A stretch of 64,000 bases of DNA. Source: Codonopsis lanceolata. Taxonomy: Eukaryota; Streptophyta; Magnoliopsida; Asterales; Campanulaceae. The notes under the pieces are model-generated. The model searched no databases. It was not told where the DNA came from and worked only from the letters and a program-made list of their open reading frames with translations. A program made the position numbers and the translations under genes. Positions 23,169-34,811 of the stretch are shown one piece after another. Position 1 is the stretch's first letter, and each line of letters begins with the position of its first letter. Where the stretch lies: positions 63,448,285-63,512,284 of the forward strand of contig CM028377.1 of the NCBI GenBank assembly GCA_013146195.2, read 5' to 3'.

Positions 23169-23502
23169 CTGATGGCTTAGAAGCCGGTGGAGAGCAAAAG
23201 AATTGAGTCGCAACTATTTTGACATAGAGGGAAACATTAGCGCGAAAATGAAAATAGTGGTAGTAAAATTTGAAGACCCGCATCAAAACATTTAGCACGG
23301 TAGAGGTTATAAACAGTCCTAAAAAAAATATTATTTGGGAAGGGTAGTAAAAAAGGGTGCCAAATACCAAGTACTTGTCACCGCTAATTCTACTTTCTCA
23401 AAAAAAAAAAAAGTATTTGGGACCGTTTTTGGACCCTCCCAAATAAAGGGGGTCATAAATAGTCATTTTTCTTGTAGTGTGGGGTTTTCCCATAGCAATC
23501 AG

Positions 23503-23760
23503 TTACTGGTTAAGCTGGTGCATCTTCCCTAAGTAGACTGCCCTCTGACGTAGCGCTTCCACCTGAAATTCGTTGGCCAGCCCAATAGCGGCCACAACAC
23601 TTCGGGCCAATGATTCCAAACCCCACCTCTGATTAAGTTGGTGGCGAGCATCATAAGGAGGAGGAAGATGTATGATGTTGTCGGCCTGAATCTCCACTCT
23701 AGGTGTGGCCGTGTGTCTGTCCTTCATCATATTACTACCATTAACACCGTTTGTTGCCAT
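23503..23760 (-). pseudogene. Ty3/gypsy (Tat-type) gag remnant, N-terminal part
   Basis: The minus-strand ATG at 23760 opens MATNGVNGSNMMKDRHTATP and runs to a stop at 23503, about 50 bases downstream of the LTR and primer site. An in-frame ATG at 23796 is also possible. The gag reading is then broken by the CACTA element at 23479 and resumes at 17135. Confidence 0.65.
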
Positions 23761-23810
23761 GTCAAAAGCTTGAAGAGTCGTCGAAAAAGAATTCAATCGT
23801 CACAAATGTT

Positions 23811-23827
23811 TCCCGGCAATGGAACCA
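23811..23827 (-). other. primer-binding site of the gypsy element
   Basis: The minus-strand sequence TGGTTCCATTGCCGGGA lies two bases inside the LTR. It resembles the TGGCGCCGTTGCCGGGGA primer sites common in Tat/Athila elements. Confidence 0.7.
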
Positions 23828-23829
23828 AC

Positions 23830-24468
23830 TGATGTGTCCAAAGGTATTATGATACACGATACACTAGGCAGGGGCTTTGAATATATGAATATCTGGCTTT
23901 CAATTTATCCTTGTCTTGAGGCTCAAACTTGTCAAAGAGTTTCCAAAACAAACGTAAACTAGGCAGGGGCTTACCCTGCAAATGCACTCTGACGTGATAA
24001 TTAGCAAACACTCAATTGAGTGAGCTATTTGATAGAGTTTCAGCCTGTGTATAAGTGAACATACCTTCCCTCTCCATTTTGAGAGGTTTATATAGCCAAC
24101 TAAAAGGGCTGGAAACTACTCATTGAATGCCGGAGCGTGAAAACCGCATTCATGGCCACGTCCGGAACATGGGGGCGTGTTTCCCGGTAGTAACTGCCCA
24201 TGTTCATAACAACCGTTACTTTGTTCCCGAGTAGGGCGGGCAGCCGAGCATGCCCACCTTGACCCTTCTTCCTGCTCGTTGTGCCCTTGGCCCCAGGCTT
24301 CAAGTGGAAGGCTACTCGCTCATAATGTGTAGGCGACCAATGATTTATCTATGCTTGCTTATAACTTTGAGTTTAGATCTTGATGAGTGCACGTGATTTA
24401 GTCGTGACCACAAGGTAAGCGTGCTAGACACGTGACCGGAGCTTGGACCTTTTGGGTCTGGCAGTTCA
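23830..24468 (-). repeat. 5' LTR of the Tat-type gypsy element
   Basis: 639 bp. On the minus strand it starts TGAACTGCCAGACCC and ends CTTTGGACACATCA, with a TATA box CTATATAAACC near 24090 followed by a transcript-start-like region. The right edge coincides with the start of the ~50-bp repeat shared with 9027. No matching 3' LTR is present left of the antisense ORF. Confidence 0.8.
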
Positions 24469-24522
24469 GGTTCCATTAGATAATAATTTTAGGTAATTAC
24501 TATATTTAAGATATATAGTATA
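24469..24522 (+). repeat. right copy of the ~50-bp direct repeat
   Basis: GGTTCCATTAGATAATAATT plus about 30 further bases match 9027-9080. It begins immediately outside the LTR. Confidence 0.75.
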
Positions 24523-25076
24523 CTAGTTTTATACATGTGCATTAAACGTATGAATATAGATCTCTTTTAATTAAATTATTATACTCAAATAAAATGAAGA
24601 TTATAAACAAAACTAAAAAATATAGAAAAAAACATGATACATGGAACAACCTACCTCAAAAAAAAATCTGATTTTTAAATTAGAGACTTGTATATTTAAG
24701 AACTTTTCTTTGTATTTTCAAGAACTAAGAAAATAAAGTTAAATTTTTTTGGTAATAAAAATTTGAGATGTGATTAAATGAATAAATATTTTAGATATTT
24801 ATCGTCTTTCTATATACTTTATCAGTTATATCACTATATTGTAATAAATCGTGAGTAATTCTAATATACTTGATTTTTTAGTACAATAACTTTTCGAAAT
24901 ATTTTTACAAATTTATAAATTTTCATAGCCATATTTACTTGAGAGTTGTGTAATTAATTAATGATATTTATGTTCTCAATGCATGCTACATATTCTATAG
25001 TAATACTTATTAAAGATGACTTTCCTTTTTTGGAAAGTGCATTTTGGCGAGATTTTACATGTTTTAGACTACCTAG

Positions 25077-25077
<1 letters not shown>
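24523..25077. other. AT-rich intergenic sequence
   Basis: No coding signal. The segment beginning ACTAGTTTTATACATGTGCA (24523 onward) looks like another dispersed-repeat start, but I cannot define an end. Confidence 0.4.

Positions 25078-25078
<1 letters not shown>

Positions 25079-25171
<93 letters not shown>
25079..25171. repeat. (TA)n microsatellite
   Basis: About 46 TA units. Confidence 0.97.
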
Positions 25172-25175
<4 letters not shown>

Positions 25176-25220
25176 CATGATATTATCATTTATAAAGGGA
25201 GAGAGAGTAAGTCATTGTGC

Positions 25221-25496
25221 TTGATTGGTAATCGGATAAGGATAAGCAGTATTATTAATCTCAGTACTATTAGTACCCTCGCTATTAATCCTCACTTATA
25301 TATCGGGGGTAATTTTGAGATTACAAATGTTAATCCCAATTTTTTTTTAATGAGGGCGCTAATAATACCACCCTATCCCTTGGTATTAATAGTGAGGGGA
25401 TAATGACTTTATCTGGATAACTCGTACTATTAGCCACCTATACAAACATCGACAAGCTTATTAATCCTATCTAACATTAATCCTGGCTACCAAGTA
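25221..25496. mobile_element. Tourist-like (PIF/Harbinger-related) MITE
   Basis: The left end TTGATTGGTAATCGGATAAGG and right end ...CATTAATCCTGGCTACCAAG are imperfect inverted repeats of the TTTGGTAACCGGGATTA type. The interior is rich in ATTAAT(A/C)CC words in both orientations. 276 bp, non-coding. Confidence 0.5.
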
Positions 25497-25855
25497 TTGA
25501 GTTTTCTTTTTATTTCAATGTGGGATAAAGGAAGTTAGATACAAGAATAACTTGACGTTTAGATTACTCATCCTTGTCATGTGGGATATATTGTTGTTGA
25601 CAACTGAAGATTTAGCTTTCAAACTTTTTTTTTTCTATCAATGTGAGATGAACTAAGTCTTTTGAAACATTTTTTAAACTCACTTTATCCTAACAGAAAA
25701 GTTAATTAGATGGAACAAACTCTCAATAATTTGTGCATATTCATATTGAGCCACATAGTCATTTATTTTTCATTAGTTGAGTGTTTAGCATAATAAAAAT
25801 TATTTATTGGTTTGACATCGAAAAATATAAATTTTCTTAAAACACATAAGAAGTA

Positions 25856-26112
25856 CTCCCTTCATCCCTAAATTATAGTCTTCCTTTCTTTTTTCTTTCT
25901 TCCCAAAATAATTGTCCAGTTTGAAACTTACTTCTTTAGAACATCATTTTTACCATTTTACCTTTACTTTTTCATCATACTTTAATTATGGCCACATACA
26001 CGTAGGTTTTTAAGGAAATTACATATTAAACAAATATTAATAATCAAGTCGATTGTTTTTTCTTAATCTGTATGCCGGGTCAATCAGGATGATAATTTAG
26101 GGACGGAGGGAG
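25856..26112. mobile_element. Stowaway-type MITE (family A, copy 3)
   Basis: CTCCCTTCATCCCTAAATTA ... GATAATTTAGGGACGGAGGGAG, flanked by TA on both sides, 257 bp. The interior matches the copies at 7083 and 7349 (ACCATTTTACCTTTACTTTT and so on). Confidence 0.85.
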
Positions 26113-27042
26113 TAATAAAAAAACTTTTATCGAAACAAAAGTACTACTCCGTATATAGGATAAGTGATTTGGATACATCAACAATGCCCGACTTTTTTTA
26201 GACATAATAATCATTATAATATAGTAATTTTTCTTTAAAAAATGCAATCAACTTCATTACTAGTATAGAAGAAGAGGCCCCAAAGTTAACTTTTCTAAGA
26301 AACTCAAAAGTGCACTATGGCATGTGAAATTTGCAGGGGGGCAAGTGATCAAAGCTTATCAAACAGATCATCCAACATTCTCTCTCTCTGTAATTGACAA
26401 CATCAAATCCTTATTAAAGTGAGGAATCCTAAGTATAAATATTTGCCTAAAAGCCAAAAATACTTTTCTTTTACACCATAAAATGTAGGGTTTAAAGGGA
26501 TATTCATGCAGGGTGCCAAAATGCAGACTCTTTTATAATCACGAATCACCCAATCTTTTTTTGAAGGCGAATTTCAACTTTATTTAGTGTTTATGACAAA
26601 GAAAGAGGACCCTTTAAAAAAAAACCAGCTTTTTAAATAATATGAGCTTTGGTAGCAAAGAAAGCCAATTGTAGTAGCTCGTGGGGTTTCTGTAAAAGGG
26701 GGAGAGGGGGGTAAAGAGTTTTCAAAAGAGAATGATTCTGAGTTTTTAGATGGGTTTTGATTCTTTTGCTGAATGCAAGACAGCACCGCCACTAGTTAGA
26801 TCTCCCTAGCTATTCCATGGGGTACTCGATGTCTCCGTCACCTTGTCAAATTGCCTAAAGGAATAAAGAAAAAGAAATTAAAAAAAAAAAAAAAGAATAA
26901 AGAAAACCTTGTTTTGTAGTACTACAATATAGTACTATCACCTTATACCTAGGAACTTGGCAATTTGTCTCTTCAATAATGCATTTGATACTTGCGGATT
27001 CTACGTGAATACAAGTGTATATATGTATATATTGTCAAAATA
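26113..27042. other. intergenic sequence without recognised genes
   Basis: A minus-strand frame at 26580-26792 (70 codons, starting MAVLSCIQQKNQ) has no recognisable domain. CT-rich and A-rich tracts surround it. I do not call a gene. Confidence 0.4.
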
Positions 27043-27218
27043 GTCCCTTTGTTTTGGGCAAAATGTTATTGTTTAGAAGTTAATTTTTTTAAAAAGATAA
27101 TACTTTTAGTATTCATTACTAATAAAATAACATTTTTATATTTTAATAATTGAAAGTAGACTCTTTAAATAATAATCGTAAAATGAAATAATGGAGTCTT
27201 TGCCCGGAACAAAAAGTG
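27043..27218. mobile_element. Stowaway-type MITE (family C, copy 1)
   Basis: GTCCCTTTGTTTTGGGCA ... TTTGCCCGGAACAAAAAGTG, flanked by TA. The interior (ATTACTAATAAAATAACATT) matches the element at 61301. About 176 bp. Confidence 0.6.
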
Positions 27219-28440
27219 TATATATATTTAGATTCATTTTATGATGACGTATCTTTAGCTGGATTGTCAACTAACATTGATGAATATAATTATAACACGT
27301 ATTGATTAGACAATAGACAGACCCATTATGTTAAATTACCAAATTATCCATGGTATAAAATGTCGTTGAACTCTTTATGTCGTGTGTACGTAAGACTGGC
27401 AAAGATGCAATCATGTAGAAAATCTATTTAGCAAAAATGGGCGGGGGAAGGGGAAGTGGGATCAAATTAAGGAGTAAGTATATATTTCCTAGAATGCAAG
27501 TGTTGGCTTAAGTCAGATGAGTGGTCAACTCAGAAATCTTTGTTTGTTTGTAATTTGTATCCAGAAAAGAATAGGGAGTTAGGACAGTTTTGGGTTAAGT
27601 GGGAGTTAGGAGGAAAAAATGATCCTAATCTGGTTGTATTGTAATAATAAAATTAAGGAAATATATATATAAATATATTGGTTTCCAACTCATATAATAG
27701 TTGGATGCTATGCTATATAAGTAAGACTTATAATATATGGATTGAAAAGAAGGTAGAAAATTAATGAGAGTTGGGGTCCTCCGTGGTTCCGTCCTTGTCC
27801 TTGGGGATGGAGTACCGAGGGAGCGTCTTCTTCCTTTTTATATTAATTTATTTATTTTCTTGCCTTTTCCCCCCTAATTCAGTTGATATTTGATAGTTGA
27901 TAGTGGCCTCAGCAGCCATGGACCATTCCATTTACAAAGAGTGGAGACAAAAATTGTCATCTCTTTAATCATGCATATCCACCAATTATATATATATCTA
28001 TATCTATATATATACCCCAACCTCTAAACTCTAAACCCTATATATACTAGTCCCAGTAGATATCTATTATAGTCCCATTAGTATGATGCTTCTTCTATAT
28101 TATTTTCATGTCATTATCATCCAATGCAAACAAACCAATCTCCTCTTTTTAGATGCATTTTTTAAAGTTAAAGAGAACGTGCACTCCCTCCCTCTTGTTC
28201 TTTTTTTGAATTCTTTTAATAATTAAAAATAATAATCAAGTTTTATTACTAATAAGTTTTCTATAAAAATAAAATACAATATCACCAAATATTCCCAAGC
28301 TTTTAATATTCTCTTGCCAATAATTATTGTAACTCGTTAATTTGAACAAGTTTGAAAGACTTATAGCTATGCATACGACACAAAAACATAAAAGAAAAAA
28401 AAATAGACCGTGGATGTAGATTAGAATGTTTTGTATTCAT
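27219..28440. other. intergenic sequence without recognised genes
   Basis: No coding signal. A GC-richer island at 27760-27820 (GGGGTCCTCCGTGGTTCCGTC) and TA-rich runs at 27985-28050 are the only contrasts. Confidence 0.4.
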
Positions 28441-28444
28441 TTAG

Positions 28445-29421
28445 ATCATCTCCAACAAACACTTCAAAAGTATTTGTTTATTTTTCACAACTTCAACAAG
28501 CCCTTCATCTCCACTTCAAATTTAAAGTGTTCCTCCCAGCCCAACCCTTCAAATTTGGCGTGTGACTATTCACAACTTCATCTTCCCTCTTTTTTTTAAA
28601 GTAATTATTTTGTATTTTATGTTATTATTATTATTGTTAGTTTAATTGTTTAGTTTAAATACTACTTTGATATTTTTGGTTTAAATAACACAAAATTTTA
28701 ATTCAATTATTTTTATTTTTATTGTAAGTTATTAGATATATATAATATTAAAATTATTTATAATAAAGTTTATAAATATTAGACATTAATAAAAAAATGA
28801 AAATTGCATCACATTAAATTAAATCACACAACATGAGAGTTGAAGACGAGCGTGATTTAGATGCCCCAATTCAAGATGCAATGGAAGCGCCTGCCTCGGA
28901 TGTAGAAATGGTGGATGAAACAACTCGATTTATCCGATTTCTCGAGCAACATAATAAAATAAAGGATAAAGCCACTCATATGGCACTTCGAGATGTGTTA
29001 ATTGATGATTTATGAGATGAATTTATGAATTCAAAAGATTAAATGTTTGATTTTAGTTGTATTTTCATATGTCTATTTATGTTTGATTTTAGTTGTATTT
29101 TCATACATATATTTAGTTGTTTATTTCAACTATTTTAATGTTTGTATTTTAGTCTTTATTAAAGTCTTACATTTAATTATTAATTTTAATATGTTTTTAT
29201 TTTAGTCTCAATTAAATTCATGCGTTTAATTATTATTTTTAATTCATAATATTTAATTTAATATTAAACCAACAAATAATATATTTATTTTGCTAAAATA
29301 AATTAATACAAATTAAATGAAATAAAGCATATACTTGAAATATAAATTAAATGAAATAATGATTAATATACTTGGATATTCTTTTTAGAGTAAACTTTGA
29401 GGTAGAACTGTTGGAGATGAT
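28445..29421 (+). mobile_element. deleted PIF/Harbinger-type transposon
   Basis: The ends ATCATCTCCAACAAACAC and ...GAACTGTTGGAGATGAT are inverted repeats of the GAGCATCTCCAACAG type typical of plant Harbinger elements. About 980 bp remain. The only coding remnant is the C-terminal tail of a transposase (separate entry). The 3-bp target duplication is not clear. Confidence 0.6.
28833..29025 (+). pseudogene. PIF/Harbinger transposase C-terminal remnant
   Basis: ETTRFIRFLEQHNKIKDKAT is followed by HMALRDVLIDDL, stop, DEF. It fits the family tail in which a basic R-I-R-D-K-x-x-H-x-x-L-x-x-D-L-(I/V)-E-x-L-W closes the protein; here the Trp codon is a stop (TGA). The catalytic DDE domain is absent. 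Confidence 0.6.
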
Positions 29422-30279
29422 GAAAAAATTTGATGCAACAATTTAAAGATTTGATATAATTTTATCTTTAAACTGTTGAAAATGTTTAATGCATTCGTAT
29501 TGCAATGTATATTAATTGCTTTCTCTCTCTCAAAAGCCTGGACACGAGCTCTCCTTTAATAGAGCCTTGGATCCGATACAATTAGACAAGAACTGAACAT
29601 GATAATATTAGTTGATGTTAGACAGGAGTCATATATATCATATTTAGTCACACGTGATTGATTATGCATTTATGCTCTAATAATCTTCCTATTTGTTGTG
29701 TTTTTTCTAGTTAAAGTCCAACCTGTAAAACATACCATATAAGCAATTTAACGCCTATAAGTTAGCTTATGCCATAAATCCATACAATTTTATTTAGATA
29801 TGACACAAATTGCCAGGACAGGAGAAAGATTAAAACTCAGTAATCAACAATTACATTCCCTAACAAAAAGCATACTAATTATGAGATATTCGTGAAGTCT
29901 TGTCATGGAAAGGTAAAACGAAAAAAAGTGAGAGGTTCATAGCTGATTGGCTAGCCGAAAGCTTGTTCGTAAATCACCTTTAAGCAAAACCACATCCTCA
30001 ACTTATTAACGAAAGTCATTCTCACTTTTGTTTTGTTAACCGGTAAAGTCAATTTTCAAAATATTATTTAAAAAGTGTCTAGATCGACTCCTTTTACAGC
30101 TCCGATCAACATTTGTTGCACCAACAAAAAATAATCAACTTGTCTGGTCAAGTGCATGGGTCAAAGGGGCAACGCGCTTTCGTGAAAGTTCGGGGAAACG
30201 CCCCTGAAAAGTAAATTATTATTTTTGATTAATTAAAGAAGATACTGGAATAGACTTGGATTAGGTTAAATGATTTTTC
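29422..30279. other. intergenic sequence without recognised genes
   Basis: No recognisable coding region or element. An imperfect hairpin GGGGCAACGCGC...GAAACGCCCC occurs at 30166-30205. Confidence 0.4.
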
Positions 30280-30744
30280 AATAGGGACGAAGGCGGGGGA
30301 GGAAAAAGAATACTTACAACGTAGGAGGATGAAGAAGAAGGTGGAAGTGATGCATTCAAAGTCAGTTTGCATCGCGATGCATCAAATTGGTTGATTGACT
30401 TGTTGCATCGCGATGCATGAGTTTGATTAGGTAATTAAAATTGATGCATCGTGGTGTATGGATTCATGCATCACGAGACATCAATTGGATTAAGTGATTT
30501 TGAATTGATGCATCGCAGTGTAAGAAATTAAGGGAAAAATATTAAAAAGTCCAACAAAAAAAATTCTCATATCTAAAAAGACTCAAAAATAATTCATGTA
30601 TCCAAAAAGTTCTAAAATCATAATTTTAATACCAAAAAGTCCAAAACTTAATATATCTACGAACGCCGTTATGTTAAAAGCTTTCATTTAGACGAAAATT
30701 TATTTTTCTTTTCATTTATGACAATGATGATAAGAATTGTATTG

Positions 30745-30834
<90 letters not shown>

Positions 30835-31180
30835 ATTGTTGTTGTTGTTGTTGTTGTTGTTATTGTTACTACTATTGTTATTATAAAAATATTTCTATTA
30901 TTATAATAGTAATATTGTTATTCTTCATTGACATTATTAGTATTAAATATCAAAATTCTATTTAAAATTAATTTCACAATGATCTCAAAACAACTATTCA
31001 ATCTATAAAATCTAAAATCAATCTTTTCATAGTCAGAGTAGTGATAATAATGATAATATTATTATTATTTACTAATAATAATAACATTATTAATAACAAT
31101 ATTTTTAAAAATGTACTTTAATGGTTGAAAAATGAACGCATGGCTAGAGGGGTTATAAACTTTGTAAAAGAGATCAGCCA
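30280..31180. mobile_element. GATGC-array TIR element 1 (left end unclear)
   Basis: It contains an array of TTGATGCATCGCGATGCAT-like words (30340-30520) and a large ATT microsatellite. Its right end (31110-31180), read in reverse, gives CTGATCTCTTTTACAAAG then ...CCCTCTAGCCATG, the same terminal design as the other members of this cluster. The left end is not defined. Confidence 0.4.
30745..30860. repeat. (ATT)n and (GTT)n microsatellite
   Basis: About 28 ATT units followed by about 7 GTT units. Confidence 0.95.
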
Positions 31181-31185
31181 TAATT

Positions 31186-32010
31186 TTACCCGAAAATTTA
31201 GGAAAAATTGTGAGCGGGTCCGCTTTTCAAAGTTTTTATTCGCTCCAGTACCGTGTTTTTTTTTTCAAACCTGAAAAAGACACTTTTGGGGGTAAAAAGA
31301 CTATGATACTTTTAATGAGCATGAGACGCACTATGAAAATGAATTACGGTGCATTGATTATTGAACCACGATGTATCAATTTTATTGCATTAATTTTTGC
31401 ACCGCGATTCATTAGTTTAATTGTCTAGTCTTTTTTTTGCACCTTGAACCGTGATTCATAAGTTTAATTTGGTGCATTGATTATTAAACTGCGATGCATC
31501 AATTTTATTGTATTAATTTTGCACTATCATTCATCAGTTTAATTGTCTGGTCCATTTTTGCACCATGATACATCAATGTTTGTACCACGATTCATCAGTT
31601 TAATTGTCTATTCTATGTTTGTACCGCGATACATCAATGTTTGCAATGCGATACATCAATATTTGCAACGCGATACATTAATCCAATAATTTTGCACCGC
31701 AATATAAAATCATAACGAATCAGACCACGTCCTCCACCTTCTTCCATCTCCTCCGTCATAAGTCTTCTTCATCCTCCTCCTCCATCGTCTTTACTTAAAA
31801 ATCTCACAGATCCATAACAGGTCGATCTCCGTTTTATTGAGAAGCAATAGTGATTTTCGAATTCAATATGTATGTCGGAGCTGTTGAAGGAGACGATGAC
31901 ATTTTTGAAACAATATTTCGAAAAATTGTCTTTTGCAGTTGAAAAAAAATGGTGGACTTTTAGGGATAAATTTTTTGAAAATGAGACCGGCCAGAATTTT
32001 AGCCAAAAAT
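31186..32010. mobile_element. GATGC-array TIR element 2
   Basis: The left end holds GGGTCCGCTTTTCAAAG, CGCTCCAGTACCG, a T-run and AAAGACTATGATAC. The right end in reverse gives GGCTAAAATTCTGGCCGG. The interior 31320-31700 is an array of ACCGCGATNCATCA-type words. No coding region. Confidence 0.5.
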
Positions 32011-32125
32011 TTATGCAACTTGGCCCATGTTTAGGCACTTCGTTATAGATATTCTTAGCATTTATCGACGTTGTGTCACAAACACTACAAGGCCCATGAA
32101 TGGTGGAAAAATTAACGAGAAAATT

Positions 32126-32732
32126 GTTAACGGGAACCTTTTGAAGAGTTTTCAATCGCCACAGTTCCTACACCTTTTTTTAATATCAATTGTAAGTCGG
32201 TCCACTTTTTAAGATTTCCAACCTCTTTAGTTTCTTATTTTCTTTAACAACTAAAGTTTATTTTCGTTAATTTATTCCAAAAATGCTCACACGTACCTCT
32301 CCGCTCCCTCTTCTTCTTCCTCTTATCATGCCTACAAGCACAAACTAGTCCCGCACAAAACATTACGAAGCTAAATTTTTGAGATCCTAAAACTATCACA
32401 TCTACTTAGACAAACACAGAAACTAGAATTCTCAAAAAGCAAATTAGCAAAAAAAAAACGGTAAATGGCAACAAATGCAACGACGAGAACAATTCAAGAT
32501 AAAAAAAATTAATAGGGTCTCGAATGAGATCTATGAAACCCTAATTTCAATTCAATTGATATAGAAGCAGTAAGATAATAAAAATGTAGATTATGAGGCA
32601 AGTGAATTTATAGTGCTTCAACGACGTCCAGCGGCAATTGAGAATCTGAAAGCAACCAAACATGAGACCACTACATGTAGATGAACTAGTTTGAACCCTT
32701 TCCTTCTCCCATTTTCTCTTTTTCTTCCTGTT

Positions 32733-32766
<34 letters not shown>

Positions 32767-33075
32767 AACCCCGTTTCATCGCTATGTTACGCATTTATTT
32801 GAGATGCGCAATATGGCTTTGCGATGCACCAACTGGTCACCTCATGCAGAAAATTCTGGTGCATAATTTTAGATTTACATTGCACAATTTGGAATTAGAA
32901 TACAAAAAAGAAATCCTACTGCAAAATTTTGGATTTGTGATGCACCAACTGGACCCTCTATGCATTCCAATGCAAAATTTTGGATTTGCCAGTGCATGCT
33001 TGATCAAATTTTTGATGCACAATTTTTATTTTCCAATGCACAAATTGGATTATCGATGCAAAAACTAGATTAGAG
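32126..33075. mobile_element. GATGC-array TIR element 3 (right end truncated)
   Basis: The left end GAACCTTTTGAAGAGTTTTC, then AATCGCCACAGTTCC and a T-run, matches the left ends of the elements at 31186 and 38835. The interior has a (GA)n tract (32733-32760) and an array of GATGCACCAACTGGA / TGCAAAATTTTGGATTTG units (32784-33065) homologous to 39600-39830. The right end is lost where copia sequence begins. Confidence 0.5.
32733..32760. repeat. (GA)n microsatellite
   Basis: About 14 GA units. Confidence 0.95.
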
Positions 33076-33224
33076 AGATCTGAAACAGACCAATATTGTC
33101 GCAGATAACAGACCAGCCGAAGTTAGACCATATTAAACACAACCTCTTCGAAAATCAACAAGGGTGTCAAAAGCACTTGAAAAACGGAACCTTTTGTTAG
33201 AGAACAAAGAAGAGGGATTTATTT

Positions 33225-34811
33225 TGGATAATGATCCAAAGAGCTATGGAGAGGCAATGTCAAACATCGACTCCAAGAAATTGAAAGAAGTCATGTTCTG
33301 AAATTGACTCCATGTACTCCAACAAGGTTTGAACCTTCCCACCACAAGGAATTGTTCCTATTGGCTACAAATGGGCCTACAAGCGAAAGCTTGGAGTAGA
33401 TGGAGAGGTGGCGACCTATAAAGCGCGCCTGGTTGTAAAAGGTTATACTAAAAACCAAGGTGTTTCTTATGAGGAAACTTTTTCACCATTAGCAATGCTT
33501 AAATCCATTCGGATCTTGCTGGCCATATCAACGTATTATGACTACGAGATATGGCAAATGGATGAGAAGACTGTCTTCCTTAATGTTAAAGAAGAGATCT
33601 ATATGAAGCAGCCAGATGGCTTCATATCCAATAAAAGTGAACAAAAGGTTTACAAACTCCAAAGGTCCATTTATGGACTCAAACAAGCTTCTAGAAATTG
33701 GAACATTTAGTTTGATGAAGCGATCAAAACGTTTGATTTTCACAAGAATCCGGATGAACCATGTGTTTACAAGAAGGTTAGTGAGAGCGCAGTTGCATTT
33801 GTTGTTTCATATGTTGAGGAAATTCTACTTATTGGTATTGATGTAGGTATGTTGCAGTCAACAAGGGTGTGGTTGTCTAAACGTCTCTCCATGGAGGATT
33901 TGGGAGATGCATCCTTTATCATAGGGATAAAGATTATAGAGATAGATCACAAAGGATGATCAGACTATCCTAATCCATATACATAGATAAAGGGCTAAAG
34001 AGGTTTAGTATGGAGGAATCCAAGTGTGGATACCTGCCAATGAGTCATGGCATTTCACTTTCTAAAGCAATGTCTCCCAAGACACCTGAGGAAAGAGAAA
34101 GAATGTCTCGCATACCTTATGCATCCGCTATCGGATGGATTATGTATGCAATGTTATGTACAAGGTCTGATGTTGAACATACTCTAAGTGTCACAAGCAG
34201 ATATCAGTCCAATCCAGGGGATGAACACTAGAAGGTCGTTAAGATGATTCTTAAATACTTAAGACGAACTAAGGATATCTTTCTGGTATAAGACAATGGA
34301 GAATTGAAACTAGAGGGGTTCACTGACTTTAGTTTTCAGTCCAATGTAGACGACTCAAAATCGATGTCTGGGTATGTATTTACCTTTAATGGAGGAGCAG
34401 TCGGTTGGAAAAGTTCTAAACAAGAAACGACTTCAGACTCTATTACTGAAGCTGAATACATAGTTACATCAGATGCAACAAAAGAGGCTGTTTGGATACG
34501 AAACTTCATCCAAGGGTTGGGTGAAGTTCCATCCGTTGTTGATCCAATAACGATTTATTGCGATAACAACGGAGCTATAACGCAAGCAAAAGAGCCGAGA
34601 TCTCACCAAAGATCCGAGCACATAATGAGGCGATACCACCTGATTAGAGAGATCATTGGTAGAGGCGATGTCGTTGTGGATCGAGTCGCTTTAGTAGAAA
34701 ATGTAGCAGACCCATTGACTAAATCCCTATCACAGAAGATATTTGACGGACATCTCAAGAATATGGGCCTAAAAAATATATGGGCAATTGGAACTAGAGG
34801 CAAGTGGAGAT
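33225..34811 (+). pseudogene. Ty1/copia pol remnant (reverse transcriptase and RNase H)
   Basis: The remnant begins inside pol: DPKSYGEAMSNIDSKK, then IGYKWAYKRKLGVDGEVATY, VVKGYTKNQGVSYEETFSPL and VYKLQRSIYGLKQASRNW. The YVDD active site reads YVEE. RNase H follows (LEGFTDFSFQSNVDDSKSMS to EHIMRRYHLIRE), ending at GKWRLLE just before the 3' LTR. At least three frame changes and several stops break it. The gag, protease and integrase part is absent; a GATGC-array element adjoins the left side. Confidence 0.85.

Larger units (their letters stand above)
17136..23479. mobile_element. non-autonomous CACTA transposon carrying host-gene fragments (Pack-CACTA)
   Basis: The left tip TACTACAAGAAAAATGGG (17136, CACTA with the first C changed) and right tip ...CATTTTTCTTGTAGTG (to 23479) are inverted repeats of the CACTACAAGAAAA type. 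Flanking trinucleotides are GGG and TGG, near the 3-bp duplication CACTA elements make. Both ends hold the expected subterminal arrays: repeated CCAAATA / TATTTGGGACGG / GGGACGGTTTTGG words at 17155-17640 and 23325-23460. No TNP1/TNP2 transposase is visible in the 6344 bp. Instead the interior holds spliced-gene fragments and a copia fragment (listed separately). It splits the gag of the gypsy element. Confidence 0.85.

Noticed and set aside
26580..26792. Minus-strand 70-codon open frame starting MAVLSCIQQK
   Set aside because: Serine-rich and unremarkable; it could be a small gene, but nothing in the sequence supports that.
28833..29015. 60-codon open frame as a small host gene
   Set aside because: Position between Harbinger-type tips and the transposase-tail motif make it a transposon remnant.
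30718..30906. Open frame of poly-Ile and poly-Val
   Set aside because: It is the translation of the (ATT)n/(GTT)n microsatellite.
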